A stretch of DNA of 64,000 nucleotides. Origin: JBPOFY01 sp049889815. Lineage in GTDB: Bacteria; Verrucomicrobiota; Verrucomicrobiia; Opitutales; Coraliomargaritaceae. The position numbers and the translations under genes were made by a program. This document shows, one piece after another, positions 15,207 to 24,267 of the stretch. A model generated the notes under the pieces. The model was not told the origin of the DNA. It made no database searches and saw nothing but the letters and a program-made list of their open reading frames with translations. The stretch lies in NCBI GenBank assembly GCA_049889815.1, contig JBMHCR010000023.1, positions 1-64,000 of the forward strand, given 5' to 3'. The stretch's first letter is position 1, and the number at the start of each line of letters is the position of its first letter.

Positions 15207-16454
15207 ATGCAGATCAAGAAATACACCATGGGCATGGGCGACCGGTTTGCCCACCAAGGCAAGGCGCAACTCCAGGCGGTCATCAACGCCAAGGATGCAG
15301 GTCTCGATATCTATCCGACTTGGAACAAATCCTTCCGCGAGCACAGCATCGTCAAAAGCCAACCGCAGGATCTGCGCGATGAAGCAGATGCAGCAGTCGC
15401 AGCCCTCAGTTGGGATGGCGAATATTACATCGATGCCGATCACATTGGCCTGAAGACCGTCGATAGTTTCCTCGCCGGTAGTAATTTCTACACACTCGAC
15501 GTAGCCGACTTCGTTGGCGAAACACCGGACGCCGCCGACGTCGATACATTCATCGCAGCGAATCGAAAATACATCGGCTCGCTGCAGATCCCGGGCATCG
15601 ACCAACCTTTCGATGTATCCGAAGACACACTACGCGAAGTTGCGGGCAAATTCCTCTGTGCGATCAAGGGTGCCAAAGCCATCTACGATCATATCGTCGC
15701 AGCCAAGGGCGAAGGCAACTTCGTGACTGAAGTTTCCGTCGACGAGACCGACCTCCCGCAAACACCGATCGATCTCTTCCTGATCCTTTCCATGATCGGT
15801 GCCGAAGGTATCCCGGCACAGACCATCGCGCCGAAGTTTACCGGTCGTTTCAACAAGGGTGTCGATTACGTCGGCGACCTCGTGCAGTTTGAAAAGGAAT
15901 TCGACGAGGATCTCTATGTTATCGCATTTGCGATTCAGGAGTTTGGTCTGCCAGAAACGCTCAAGCTCAGCGTGCACTCCGGATCCGACAAATTTTCGAT
16001 CTACCCGATCATCAAGAAGCTGATCACAAAGCACAATGCGGGCTTACACGTGAAAACAGCGGGTACCACATGGCTAGAAGAGTGCATCGGTCTTGCTGAA
16101 GCAGGCGGCGAAGCACTCGATATCGCGAAGGAAGTATACGCAGGTGCCTACAATCGCTTTGACGAGTTAACCGGTCCTTACGCGACCGTGATCGATATCG
16201 ATAAGGCTGCCCTTCCGACTCCGGAAGAAGTCAATAACTGGGGCTCCGATAAATATGTCGACACCCTCCGCCACGTCCAAAGCAATCCGGACTACAATCA
16301 GAATTTTCGTCAACTCATCCACGTCGGCTTCAAGGTCGCAGCTGAAATGAAGGAGCGCTACACCGACGCACTCAAAGCCAACGAAGCCATCATCGCCAAA
16401 AACGTAACCACCAACATCTGGGAAAGGCACATTCAACCCATCTTCGGTAGCTAA
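15207..16454 (+). CDS. uxaE: Tagaturonate epimerase family protein
   Basis: A 415-residue protein of the UxaE family, which interconverts D-tagaturonate and D-fructuronate at C3 in a route first defined in Thermotoga. Recognisable family segments are the N-terminal KYTMGMGDRFAHQGKAQL, the central LSVHSGSDKFSIYP and KTAGTTWLEE. No UxaC isomerase, which would make tagaturonate from D-galacturonate, is nearby. Instead the two preceding dehydrogenases could make D-tagaturonate from L-galactose by way of L-galactonate. The product fructuronate would then go through mannonate and KDG with enzymes encoded elsewhere. Third gene of the AraC-divergent run, 103 bases after the dehydrogenase across an AT-rich repeat. 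Confidence 0.8.
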   Translation: MQIKKYTMGMGDRFAHQGKAQLQAVINAKDAGLDIYPTWNKSFREHSIVKSQPQDLRDEADAAVAALSWDGEYYIDADHIGLKTVDSFLAGSNFYTLDVADFVGETPDAADVDTFIAANRKYIGSLQIPGIDQPFDVSEDTLREVAGKFLCAIKGAKAIYDHIVAAKGEGNFVTEVSVDETDLPQTPIDLFLILSMIGAEGIPAQTIAPKFTGRFNKGVDYVGDLVQFEKEFDEDLYVIAFAIQEFGLPETLKLSVHSGSDKFSIYPIIKKLITKHNAGLHVKTAGTTWLEECIGLAEAGGEALDIAKEVYAGAYNRFDELTGPYATVIDIDKAALPTPEEVNNWGSDKYVDTLRHVQSNPDYNQNFRQLIHVGFKVAAEMKERYTDALKANEAIIAKNVTTNIWERHIQPIFGS

Positions 16455-16627
16455 CACGGCATAACATCCGCACTCGATGGCACGTGTTATGTGACCCTGT
16501 CTCGCTTCGCCTCATAAAGAAAGGGAGCAAATTTTAAAGCTTCCGACTTTTTCATGAGGTGGCGTCTTGGTTGACTAAAGTGGAGGGGTCTCACTAAGCC
16601 AAGGGCCATACCGTTGCTCGAAAAACC

Positions 16628-18211
16628 CTACCAATTCGCCTCAATGATCTTCTGTAGCTCCGGGAAGTTTTCGTCGGTTTCACCCAACGCTTCGCGTTCT
16701 TCGAAGAGCTGCTTTTTAAGCTCTTTAACCACACCGGCAAATTCAGGGTTGTCGTATTGATTGCGCATTTCCTGCGGGTCGTTTTTGAGGTCGTAGAACT
16801 CCCAAGCGACGGGTGTCTCACCAAGGTAGCCATTGTATTCGCTGGTTTCGGCGCCCCAGTAAAAGTCTCTCCATTCGCTCTCATCGCGGTGATTTTTACC
16901 GTAATAGAAAATCAGCTTATAATCATCGGTGCGGATGCCGAAGTGTGCTGGCACCCAGTGGTGAATCATATGCATCCAATAGCGATAATAGGTCGCGGTG
17001 CGCCAGTTTTTCTCCGATAATCCGAGCAGGGTATTTTGAAAGCTACGGCCCTGCATGTATTCGGGAACAATACCGCCCGCGAGCTGAATCATGGTCGGAG
17101 CAAAGTCGGTGTTATTGATCAACAGATCGCTGCGTTCGCCTTTTGCCGAGCTGTATGGATGACGCACGATGAAGGGCATCTGCATCGACTCTTCGTACAT
17201 CCAGCGCTTATCGATGAGATCATGTGCGCCGAGCATAAAGCCCTGGTCACCGGTATAAATGATGACGGTATTGTCCCAAAGTCCTTCGGCTTTCAAGTAG
17301 TCGAACAAGCGGCCGAGGTTATCATCCACCCCTTTCACACAGCGCAGGTAATCTTTGAGGTAGGTTTGATAGGACTGGCTCTTTTTTTCCTTAAAGCTCA
17401 GGCTATCGTCATCGACGTAGTTGTTCACATAGTTGCGCACTTCGTGGCGACTGGAAACGGAGCTTCCGATCACCGTACGGAGACGGCCCTTCTCGCCCTT
17501 CGTGGCGATCGAGCCCCAGGTATCCTGACTATAGAGGCTCTCGGGCTCGGGAACTTTGATGTCGGCTAAATACTCGGCATAGCGCGGTGCGTACTCGAAG
17601 TCGTCATGCGGCGCCTTGTAGTTGTGCATAATAAAAAAGGGCTTCGAGCGGTCGAGGTTCTCCAGATACTCCAGCGTGATATCAGTGATGATATCGGAGG
17701 AGTGCCCAGCAGCCTTTACAACATTGTTTGGCCATTCGCCTTTGCCCTTCTCGTGAAAGATCGGATCAAAATACAAGCCCTGCCCTGGAAGCACTTTGTA
17801 GTAGTCATAGCTGACCGGCTCATTCTTAAGGTGCCACTTACCCACCATCGCCGTGCTGTAACCGAGACGCTTCATCTCAATCGGTAAATACTGCTTATCG
17901 ACATCAAGCGCATCATCGAGGTCGAGCACACCATTGGTCTGCGGATATTGACCAGTCATGATGCTCGCACGACTCGGCACGCAGATTGAGTTATTACAGA
18001 AAGCTTGCTCAAACAGCATCCCGTCTGCGGCGAGCTTGTCCAAATTTGGAGTCGGATTCAGCGTCGCCAGCGGACTACCGTACGCGCCCAGTGCGGGTGC
18101 AGCGTGATCATCCGTCATGATGAAGAGAATATTCGGGCGTGGCTGCTGACCGGCAACTACGACAGTTACGGAACAGAGACTGGCGAGGAGGAAACGGACA
18201 GGGTTGATCAT
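16628..18211 (-). CDS. Secreted type I (formylglycine) sulfatase
   Basis: A 527-residue exported sulfatase. Residues 1-20 form a signal peptide. The mature enzyme starts PNILFIMTDDHAA, with two metal-binding Asp, and has C77-V-P-S-R81, the site at which Cys is converted to formylglycine, then MVGKWHLK and GDQGFMLGAHDLIDKRWMYEE with the second metal and catalytic residues. The C-terminal region with AWEFYDLKNDPQEMRNQ is the usual subdomain. It would remove sulfate from a carbohydrate in the periplasm or outside. It is convergent with the epimerase gene. Since marine red-algal and tunicate polysaccharides carry sulfated L-galactose, it may feed the adjacent route; this is inference. The sulfatase-maturing enzyme is not in the window. 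Confidence 0.92.
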   Translation of the reverse strand: MINPVRFLLASLCSVTVVVAGQQPRPNILFIMTDDHAAPALGAYGSPLATLNPTPNLDKLAADGMLFEQAFCNNSICVPSRASIMTGQYPQTNGVLDLDDALDVDKQYLPIEMKRLGYSTAMVGKWHLKNEPVSYDYYKVLPGQGLYFDPIFHEKGKGEWPNNVVKAAGHSSDIITDITLEYLENLDRSKPFFIMHNYKAPHDDFEYAPRYAEYLADIKVPEPESLYSQDTWGSIATKGEKGRLRTVIGSSVSSRHEVRNYVNNYVDDDSLSFKEKKSQSYQTYLKDYLRCVKGVDDNLGRLFDYLKAEGLWDNTVIIYTGDQGFMLGAHDLIDKRWMYEESMQMPFIVRHPYSSAKGERSDLLINNTDFAPTMIQLAGGIVPEYMQGRSFQNTLLGLSEKNWRTATYYRYWMHMIHHWVPAHFGIRTDDYKLIFYYGKNHRDESEWRDFYWGAETSEYNGYLGETPVAWEFYDLKNDPQEMRNQYDNPEFAGVVKELKKQLFEEREALGETDENFPELQKIIEANW

Positions 18212-18674
18212 ACTAATGAGTATGTGCAGGAAGTTCTGCGGATTGCACTAAAATATCGGGCGAGTCTAGGATGATCGTATAAAGACACAAAGGACACATA
18301 AAATAATATGCTAGGTTTGAAGCTATATTCCACAGTTAGCCCCGTCTTGCCAAGACGACCATTCACTGGAGTCATCCAAAAAGCCCGACGGGTATATGGG
18401 GATTTTCGACCTCAACTAACGAAGGCTGCTCTCGGCGATAGCGCCCTACCTTTCTCTGCGCACTCTGGGGTTAATCCATTAACATCCCTTTACAAAAATT
18501 GCCGGTTCATCATCCACCTAAGTGGACGCGGGGAAATGCACCCCGCCAAACCAATCAATACCCATCAAGCGTAATTTAAGCGTGTTTAAGCGGTTTCAAG
18601 AAATTCACTTTCTCCAAATTGTTACGCATCCTGCCTCGCATTCCTAGAATAGCTCCCTAGCATTCATCCTATAA
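18212..18674. other. 463-base spacer without a convincing gene
   Basis: Between the divergent sulfatase and rnr genes I see no coding region with support; an 88-codon open frame at 18308-18574 has no recognisable features. The spacer holds small hairpins at 18343-18357 (CGTCTT/AAGACG) and 18528-18546 (GCGGGG/CCCCGC), neither with a T run. Both promoters must lie here but I could not place them. Confidence 0.5.
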
Positions 18675-21140
18675 ATGGATTTACGCCAAAAATTACTCAC
18701 GCTTTTCAGTGCCAAAGACTACATCCCACTTAGACCGGAAGAAATCATCACCGTTCTAAAAATCGGACCGGACGAACAAAAAAAAGTCCATCACCTACTC
18801 GATCAGATGCTTGAGCGCGGGCAGATCGCACGTCTTAAGAAAGACAAGCTCTGTATCCCTGAAGATGCCGACCTGATCAGTGGACGCATCGTATTTCGCC
18901 AGAGCGGATCAGCGACACTCATACCCGACACCAATCCCGGCATGTCCGTCGCCGAAGGCTACCCGGTGTCCGCAGAAGACACCGGAGTTGCCATGCACGG
19001 CGATACCGTGCTGGCACGTAAGAACGATAAACGTAAGCGCGTCTTTCGTGGCAAGGGGCGCAACCGCCGCCCGATGTATGATCCGGACGAAAAAGAAAAC
19101 GTCCGCGTGATCCGCATCCTTAAGCGCGCCCGCGACATCATTACCGGTACGCTCGAACAAGGCCGCCACGCGACCTATGTCATTCCCGACGATCCGCGCA
19201 TCATTCAAGACATCCTGGTGCCCGACCCAAAAAACTCGGGCATCCTCCCGATTCCGAAGAAAGGCGATAAGGTCGTAGTCAAAATGCTGGAATGGCGTCA
19301 GCGCCACCTAAATCCGGAAGGCGAGATCACCGAGGTATTGGGTCGCACCTACGAACCGGACGCCGAGTTCAAAGCCATCCTCTACAAATACGACCTCAAT
19401 CCAAAATTCCCTGCCGCGGTCGAAGAACAAACCAAAGGCATCGCCGATCACGTCCGCAAAAAGGACTGCGAAGGTCGCAAGGACTGCCGAGAGATTTTCA
19501 CCTTCACGATCGACCCGGACGACGCGAAAGACTTTGACGATGCTCTCTCGATTGAGGAGCTCGATGAAGGCAAGGTGCGTATCGGTATCCACATTGCCGA
19601 CGTCAGCGCCTACGTGAAACCCGGCAGCCCGCTCGATGTAGAAGCACAAGAGCGCGGCAATAGCACCTACCTCGTCGGCACCGTCATCCCGATGCTGCCC
19701 CACGCACTCTCCAATGGGCTCTGCAGTTTGGTCGAAGCACAGGATCGTCTCACCAAGACCTGTTTCATCACCTACGATACCAATGCCAATGTCATCGGAG
19801 TCGAGTTCGCCAACACCGTAATTCGCAGTAACAAGCGCCTCACGTATAAGCAGGCCTTCGCCTTCATGACGGAGGACGACATTGAAATCGTCCGCAAAAC
19901 GCCGCTCCCGCCGAAGCACCAAACTGGCTCTACGGGGCGCTCGCTCGACGAGGTCAGCGACGAAGAGATGCACACTCTCAAGAAGCACATCCGCAAGCTC
20001 TGGGATATCGCATCTGTGCTTCGCCAGGCTCGTTTCCGCAAAGGTTCACTCGACCTCGACATGACCGAAATCAAAATCTACGTCGACGAGGAGGGCTATG
20101 CCGATCGAATCGAAAAACAGTTCAATGACGAGAGTCACCAATTGATCGAGGAATTCATGCTGTCTGCCAACGAACAAGTGGCGAAGACTATGAAGAAGAA
20201 CAACTACCCTTGCGTCTACCGTGTCCACGACGAACCGGAAGAAGAAAAGCTCAACGAACTGCGCGAGACGATGATCACTTTCGGCCTGCGCTGCGGCAAC
20301 CTCAGCAAGCCACGCGAAATGGCCAGCCTGCTGAAAAAGCTCAAGGACCACCCGCAAGGGCATACACTCAAAGTCCACGTCCTGCGAAGCCTTAAACAAG
20401 CACAATACCGTGCCAGCGCTGACGGGCACTACGGCCTCGCGAAACCAGACTACACCCACTTCACCTCGCCGATCCGTCGCTACTCCGACCTCATCGTGCA
20501 CCGTGTACTCGATAGCTATTTGCACAAGATCGGTGCAGACTCTGCACTGGAGAATCCCGACATTCGCTATACTCAAGGCAAACTCGAATCACTAGGCGAC
20601 CATCTCTGCGTCACCGAACGCAACTCAGTCGATGCCGAACGCGAGTCAGTCAAGACGAAGCAACTTGAGTTCTTTGAGCGCTTACTGCAAAACGACGAAA
20701 AGCAATCCTTCAAAGCAGTCATCTCCGACGTGAAAAACCACGGGCTCATGATCGAGCTCACCGACTCCATGGCATACGGCATGGTGCATATTTCGACACT
20801 CGACGACGACTTCTATCATCCGAACGAAGATGGCACCGCACTCATCGGTCGCCGTAAAAAACAAGTGTATTCACTTGGCCAATACATACAGGTGGAAGTC
20901 GATCGTGTCGATCGCTTTAAGCGCCAGATTGATTTCCGCGTAGTTGCGGCCGAGGATCACAAGTCCGCAATCGAACGCACTCCAAAAGATTTGAATGCGC
21001 TTCGCAAAGAACGCCGCGCAAAGCGCAGCGGTAAAGGGGTAAAATCAACTGGAAAACGATCCGCCAAGCCGCTGACTAAGGCTAAGGGAACCGCCACCAA
21101 GAAGCGCGCCAAAACCTTTAAGCCAAAACGGAAATCGTAG
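18675..21140 (+). CDS. rnr: Ribonuclease R (3'-5' exoribonuclease)
   Basis: An 821-residue RNase II/R-family exonuclease that degrades structured RNA in the cytosol. From the N-terminus it has a winged-helix segment (about 1-65), cold-shock-like OB domains (about 70-240), the RNB catalytic domain with the four-Asp magnesium motif DPDDAKDFDD near residue 280, and an S1 domain (about 660-750). The last 60 residues are very rich in Lys and Arg (KRSGKGVKSTGKRSAKPL), as in RNase R and unlike RNase II. The start ATG at 18675 gives the normal N-terminus. It stands alone, convergent with an aminotransferase gene across strong hairpins. Confidence 0.95.
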   Translation: MDLRQKLLTLFSAKDYIPLRPEEIITVLKIGPDEQKKVHHLLDQMLERGQIARLKKDKLCIPEDADLISGRIVFRQSGSATLIPDTNPGMSVAEGYPVSAEDTGVAMHGDTVLARKNDKRKRVFRGKGRNRRPMYDPDEKENVRVIRILKRARDIITGTLEQGRHATYVIPDDPRIIQDILVPDPKNSGILPIPKKGDKVVVKMLEWRQRHLNPEGEITEVLGRTYEPDAEFKAILYKYDLNPKFPAAVEEQTKGIADHVRKKDCEGRKDCREIFTFTIDPDDAKDFDDALSIEELDEGKVRIGIHIADVSAYVKPGSPLDVEAQERGNSTYLVGTVIPMLPHALSNGLCSLVEAQDRLTKTCFITYDTNANVIGVEFANTVIRSNKRLTYKQAFAFMTEDDIEIVRKTPLPPKHQTGSTGRSLDEVSDEEMHTLKKHIRKLWDIASVLRQARFRKGSLDLDMTEIKIYVDEEGYADRIEKQFNDESHQLIEEFMLSANEQVAKTMKKNNYPCVYRVHDEPEEEKLNELRETMITFGLRCGNLSKPREMASLLKKLKDHPQGHTLKVHVLRSLKQAQYRASADGHYGLAKPDYTHFTSPIRRYSDLIVHRVLDSYLHKIGADSALENPDIRYTQGKLESLGDHLCVTERNSVDAERESVKTKQLEFFERLLQNDEKQSFKAVISDVKNHGLMIELTDSMAYGMVHISTLDDDFYHPNEDGTALIGRRKKQVYSLGQYIQVEVDRVDRFKRQIDFRVVAAEDHKSAIERTPKDLNALRKERRAKRSGKGVKSTGKRSAKPLTKAKGTATKKRAKTFKPKRKS

Positions 21141-21222
21141 GGGCGCAACTTGATGCGCCCATTGTAGTCTGCTTGATCTGGGACATTTGGTAGGGTCGCC
21201 TCGGCGAGGCGACCCTACCAAA
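21141..21222. repeat. Two adjacent GC-rich palindromes, REP-like, possible bidirectional terminator
   Basis: Right after rnr a 7-bp stem GGGCGCA/TGCGCCC (21141-21160) is followed by a perfect 17-bp stem starting TTTGGTAGGGTC (21186-21202 with 21206-21222) and a GGC loop. The second is far stronger than needed for termination and has the GTAGGG-GCC style of dispersed palindromic elements. It sits between two convergent genes and likely also ends both transcripts. Confidence 0.75.
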
Positions 21223-21243
21223 GTAAAATCGAAATGAGTAAGA

Positions 21244-22518
21244 TTAAGCCGATTTCCGAGCTACCGCGACAAACCGCTGCGCAGCTTCGCGTAAGCGATC
21301 TTCCGGTAAGGCTCCTGATGATAAACGGGCACAATGCCACGGCTTACCTTCGGAAAAACACAAGTCACCCGGCACGTAGAGCACACCTTGATCGACGCAC
21401 TGCTGACAAAATTCGCTCTCCATTCGAAGGTCCGTCCCTTCCGGTGCACGCACCCAAATGATCAAGCCACCCTTCGGAGTTTCCCAGCGCCAACCGAGCT
21501 CGCGTAAACCACCCTGAATCAACGCCTCCTCCAGAATCTGCGCCTTATGCGCATAGTGTTTGCGAATGCCTTGCAAGTGCGGCTCATACAGCCCTTTATC
21601 CAACACACGCTCGACGATTGCCTGATTGAAATGCGCCGATCCAAAATCTTGATATCCCTTGATCCCGAGCATTTTCGCCAACCATTCGGGATGGGTGCAA
21701 TAGCCGTAGCCCACTTTTAAACCCGTCGCAAAAGGCTTGGTATAGGTGCCAAGATACAATTTCGGGAACGGATCAAACTCCGGCATACTGATGATTGATG
21801 GTGTCGCGTGCGGCACATCAAAAAACAATTCACGATAGGCCGCATCTTCTATCACAGGAATTTGCCAACCGCCATCCAGCAAGACCTTCGCAATCGCCCG
21901 TTTTTCCTCGGCTTCCAATGATCGACTACTCGGATTACAAAAATAACTCACCAAATAAATTGCCTTCACACGATCACGCTCACCCGCAGCATCCAGCTCG
22001 GCGAGTAGCCCTGCCATCCCATCGGGTTGCACGGCACCCGAATCATCACACGGAATGCCCACAGCCCGCACGCCCAAGCCTTTGAGCATTTCCAAGCAGA
22101 CGAAATAACTCGGCTCTTCGACCAAGATAATGTCACCAAAGTCGCACAAGGCCTGCACCGCCAAATACAACGCCTGCTGGGAACCATTGGTGAGAAACAA
22201 ATGTGCCGAATCAAAAGACGCGCCATTTTCGCCCGGATGACTCGCAATCACCTCACAAGAAAGTTCACGTAAACGTTGCCGGCCCTGATTCTGTCCATAC
22301 TGCAAGGGCTCGTCCGAATGCCCTGCTTGCGTCAGCTCAGCCGCAAAGCGCCCCACCAACTCACGAGGAAGCACCGCATTATCCGTAAAGCCAGCAGCCA
22401 GCGACAAGAGCGCCGGATTCGCCAGTGCCTTCGCCATCAAATCCACAATCACCGGCGGCTGTATCTCGCGACCCATCTTGGAAAAGGCAATGGGTTGATC
22501 TGAATCCGATGAGCTCAT
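21244..22518 (-). CDS. PLP-dependent aminotransferase, class I/II (2-aminoadipate aminotransferase-like)
   Basis: A 424-residue fold-type I aminotransferase. The pyridoxal phosphate lysine is in GTYTKPFATGLKVGY, preceded by the cofactor-ring Asp in VIEDAAYRE and the conserved Asn in YFCNPSS; the phosphate loop is TNGSQQAL. The overall pattern, opening with LSLAAGFTDNAVLP and with LQYGQNQGRQRLRE, is that of the LysN/2-aminoadipate and MocR-related branch, but no DNA-binding domain is present, so it is a plain enzyme. It probably moves an amino group between a branched, aromatic or dicarboxylic amino acid and 2-oxoglutarate. The natural substrate cannot be read from the sequence or its neighbours. 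Confidence 0.85.
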   Translation of the reverse strand: MSSSDSDQPIAFSKMGREIQPPVIVDLMAKALANPALLSLAAGFTDNAVLPRELVGRFAAELTQAGHSDEPLQYGQNQGRQRLRELSCEVIASHPGENGASFDSAHLFLTNGSQQALYLAVQALCDFGDIILVEEPSYFVCLEMLKGLGVRAVGIPCDDSGAVQPDGMAGLLAELDAAGERDRVKAIYLVSYFCNPSSRSLEAEEKRAIAKVLLDGGWQIPVIEDAAYRELFFDVPHATPSIISMPEFDPFPKLYLGTYTKPFATGLKVGYGYCTHPEWLAKMLGIKGYQDFGSAHFNQAIVERVLDKGLYEPHLQGIRKHYAHKAQILEEALIQGGLRELGWRWETPKGGLIIWVRAPEGTDLRMESEFCQQCVDQGVLYVPGDLCFSEGKPWHCARLSSGALPEDRLREAAQRFVAVARKSA

Positions 22519-22581
22519 GTTAAGATGACACGCTGAAACCGAATAACTGGCAACAGTGGAAACCGCTCTAGAACGCTTAAT

Positions 22582-23394
22582 TTAGACTAAAAACAAAACT
22601 CCGCACTTCAGCGCCTCCGCATAAGAAAACTCTCCACTACCCACTACCTTAACCCACAACCGAATCGCGACCAACAGAATCACCAACGCCGTCACCGTGC
22701 GAAGAGCCTTCGCTGAAAAGCGTTCGTTCAATCGAGAACTACCCAGACGACCACCGATGAGCACCATCATCGGACAGGCGATCAGCAACCAATACGGAAC
22801 CTCACCCAATGCTGCCGCTCCTTTAGTCAGTTGCCCCAGCAATCCAGATAGACTATTCCATGCGATAAAGATCGAGGTGCAAGCGGCCACAGTATGCGCC
22901 TTCGACCATCGGCACAAATGCATGACCGGTGCCAAATAAATCCCGCCCCCAATTCCAGTGATCCCTGCCAGCAAGCCTAAAGCCCCACCGACAGCCACAA
23001 TTGAAAAAACATTCGGTTGGCGGACACGTTCTTCCTCTATTTTCGAAACACGATTCTGCCACAACATAACAAGACCCGCAGCAGTCAAGGCCACTGCCAA
23101 AAGGTTTAGGAACCAATCTTCCGGCAAACGCCAGAGACCGCCAAGAAACGCCATCGGAATCGACGCCCCCAACAAAGGTAGCAGGAGTTTCCAATCAGCA
23201 TGCCCCTTCCGAATCAAAATGCAGCTCCCTTGAGCCGTGACTACTAAGTTACAAGTCAACGCGAGAATGGGCACCGCTGAAAACGGCAAACCACTGACCG
23301 CGAGCAGCGCAATATAAGTCGAACCGCCCCCAAACCCAGCCATCGCATAAAGGAAAGCCACCGCGGCAAAGAGAACTGGAAGGAAATAAAACAC
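22582..23394 (-). CDS. TauE/SafE family membrane permease
   Basis: A 270-residue inner-membrane protein with about eight hydrophobic helices arranged as two repeats. The first repeat shows the GFGGGSTYIALL pattern near residue 20 and the second the matching GITGIGGGIYLAPVM near residue 144, the hallmark of the TauE/SafE/YfcA family. Members move sulfite, sulfoacetate, taurine-derived anions or other small organic anions, usually outward. Although a sulfatase lies 4 kb away, nothing links this gene to it. It is on the minus strand downstream of tRNA-Leu and separated from it by a terminator, so it has its own promoter in the few bases between or relies on read-through. Confidence 0.88.
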   Translation of the reverse strand: MFYFLPVLFAAVAFLYAMAGFGGGSTYIALLAVSGLPFSAVPILALTCNLVVTAQGSCILIRKGHADWKLLLPLLGASIPMAFLGGLWRLPEDWFLNLLAVALTAAGLVMLWQNRVSKIEEERVRQPNVFSIVAVGGALGLLAGITGIGGGIYLAPVMHLCRWSKAHTVAACTSIFIAWNSLSGLLGQLTKGAAALGEVPYWLLIACPMMVLIGGRLGSSRLNERFSAKALRTVTALVILLVAIRLWVKVVGSGEFSYAEALKCGVLFLV

Positions 23395-23398
23395 CTCG

Positions 23399-23428
23399 AA
23401 AAAATAAGCCCACCAAATGGTGGGCTTA
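23399..23428 (-). terminator. Rho-independent terminator after tRNA-Leu
   Basis: An 11-bp inverted repeat TAAGCCCACCA/TGGTGGGCTTA (23405-23415 with 23418-23428) is followed on the minus strand by a run of T (complement of 23399-23404). It lies just 3' of the tRNA. Confidence 0.85.
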
Positions 23429-23433
23429 AAGTC

Positions 23434-23516
23434 TACTCAGAGAGGGATTTGAACCCTCACGCCCGTAAGGGCACCACGACCTGAACGTGGCGTGTCTGCC
23501 GTTCCACCACCTGAGC
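23434..23516 (-). tRNA. tRNA-Leu (CAG anticodon)
   Basis: On the minus strand a full class II tRNA can be folded: acceptor GCTCAGG with TCTGAGT, a D-arm with GGTGG and GGCAGAC, anticodon stem CCACG/CGTGG closing the loop TTCAGGT (anticodon CAG, reading CUG), a long variable arm CCC-TTA-GGG, and T-arm GAGGG-TTCAAAT-CCCTC. The discriminator is A73, as required for leucine. CCA is not encoded (GAC follows). 83 nucleotides. Confidence 0.95.
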
Positions 23517-23641
23517 AAAAAGTCATTTCGATAAAGAAAGTCCTCGGAATGAGTGTGTCAACTATGGGTTAACTTTGCCTTACGATTAAGACTCAGGACT
23601 TAATCCTTGGATCACCCTCAGGACACACTATCTTCTGGAGT

Positions 23642-24178
23642 ATGACCTTAGAGGAGCGTTTAGAAAACTACTTAAATCAAGAACCGTCGATCGATCCTTC
23701 TGCCTATGTAGCTAAGGATGCCGTGGTGATCGGTGCAGTAACGCTCGGGCCTCAATCTAGTGTGTGGCACGGCTGTGTGCTGCGTGGTGATATCCATTCC
23801 ATCGAAATCGGGGAAGCTTCGAATGTGCAGGACGGCACCATCGTGCATCTGGCCGATGACTACGGCGTGAAGGTCGGCGACTACGTGACCATCGGACACG
23901 CTGCGATGATCCACGCTTGTGAAATCGGCGACGGTTGCCTCATCGGCATGAAGGCAACCGTACTGGATGGAGCCGTCATTGGTGCAGAGTCGATCGTCGG
24001 TGCAGGTGCATTGGTGACCAAGGGTACCATTGTCCCGGAAGGCTCATTGGTCTTAGGCATGCCGGCAAAGGTCGTGCGACCGTTGACACCCGAAGAGCGC
24101 AAATCCGGCCGTAATTTGGCCGAGAAATACGTGACTGTTTCAGCAGCGCATAAACAGCGGTTTGAGGTTGAGGGGTAA
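23642..24178 (+). CDS. Gamma-type carbonic anhydrase family protein (left-handed beta-helix)
   Basis: A 178-residue hexapeptide-repeat protein of the YrdA/PaaY/CaiE group of gamma-class carbonic anhydrase-like trimers. The beta-helix runs from about residue 15 to 150, with the family stretch VWHGCVLRGD and the three zinc histidines in IVHLADD and in GHAAMIHACEIGD. These zinc ligands are intact, so CO2 hydration or metal-dependent thioesterase-like activity is possible; many members have no measured role. It stands alone, on the + strand after tRNA-Leu and convergent with cimA. A short hairpin (24183-24202, GCTCC/GGGAGC) lies just past its stop and may terminate it. Confidence 0.85.
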   Translation: MTLEERLENYLNQEPSIDPSAYVAKDAVVIGAVTLGPQSSVWHGCVLRGDIHSIEIGEASNVQDGTIVHLADDYGVKVGDYVTIGHAAMIHACEIGDGCLIGMKATVLDGAVIGAESIVGAGALVTKGTIVPEGSLVLGMPAKVVRPLTPEERKSGRNLAEKYVTVSAAHKQRFEVEG

Positions 24179-24267
24179 CTCCGCTCCTTTGCGAAAGGGA
24201 GCGCGTCCGTGTCCAAATAGAACTCGTTGCGCCGACACAGATTCATGGCGCGGTGGGAGCCGTGCCG

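Noticed and set aside
16478..16492. TGGCACG followed at a distance by ATGTG, resembling a sigma-54 promoter
   Set aside because: The -12 part does not match TTGC and the next + strand gene is far away on the other side of the convergent sulfatase.
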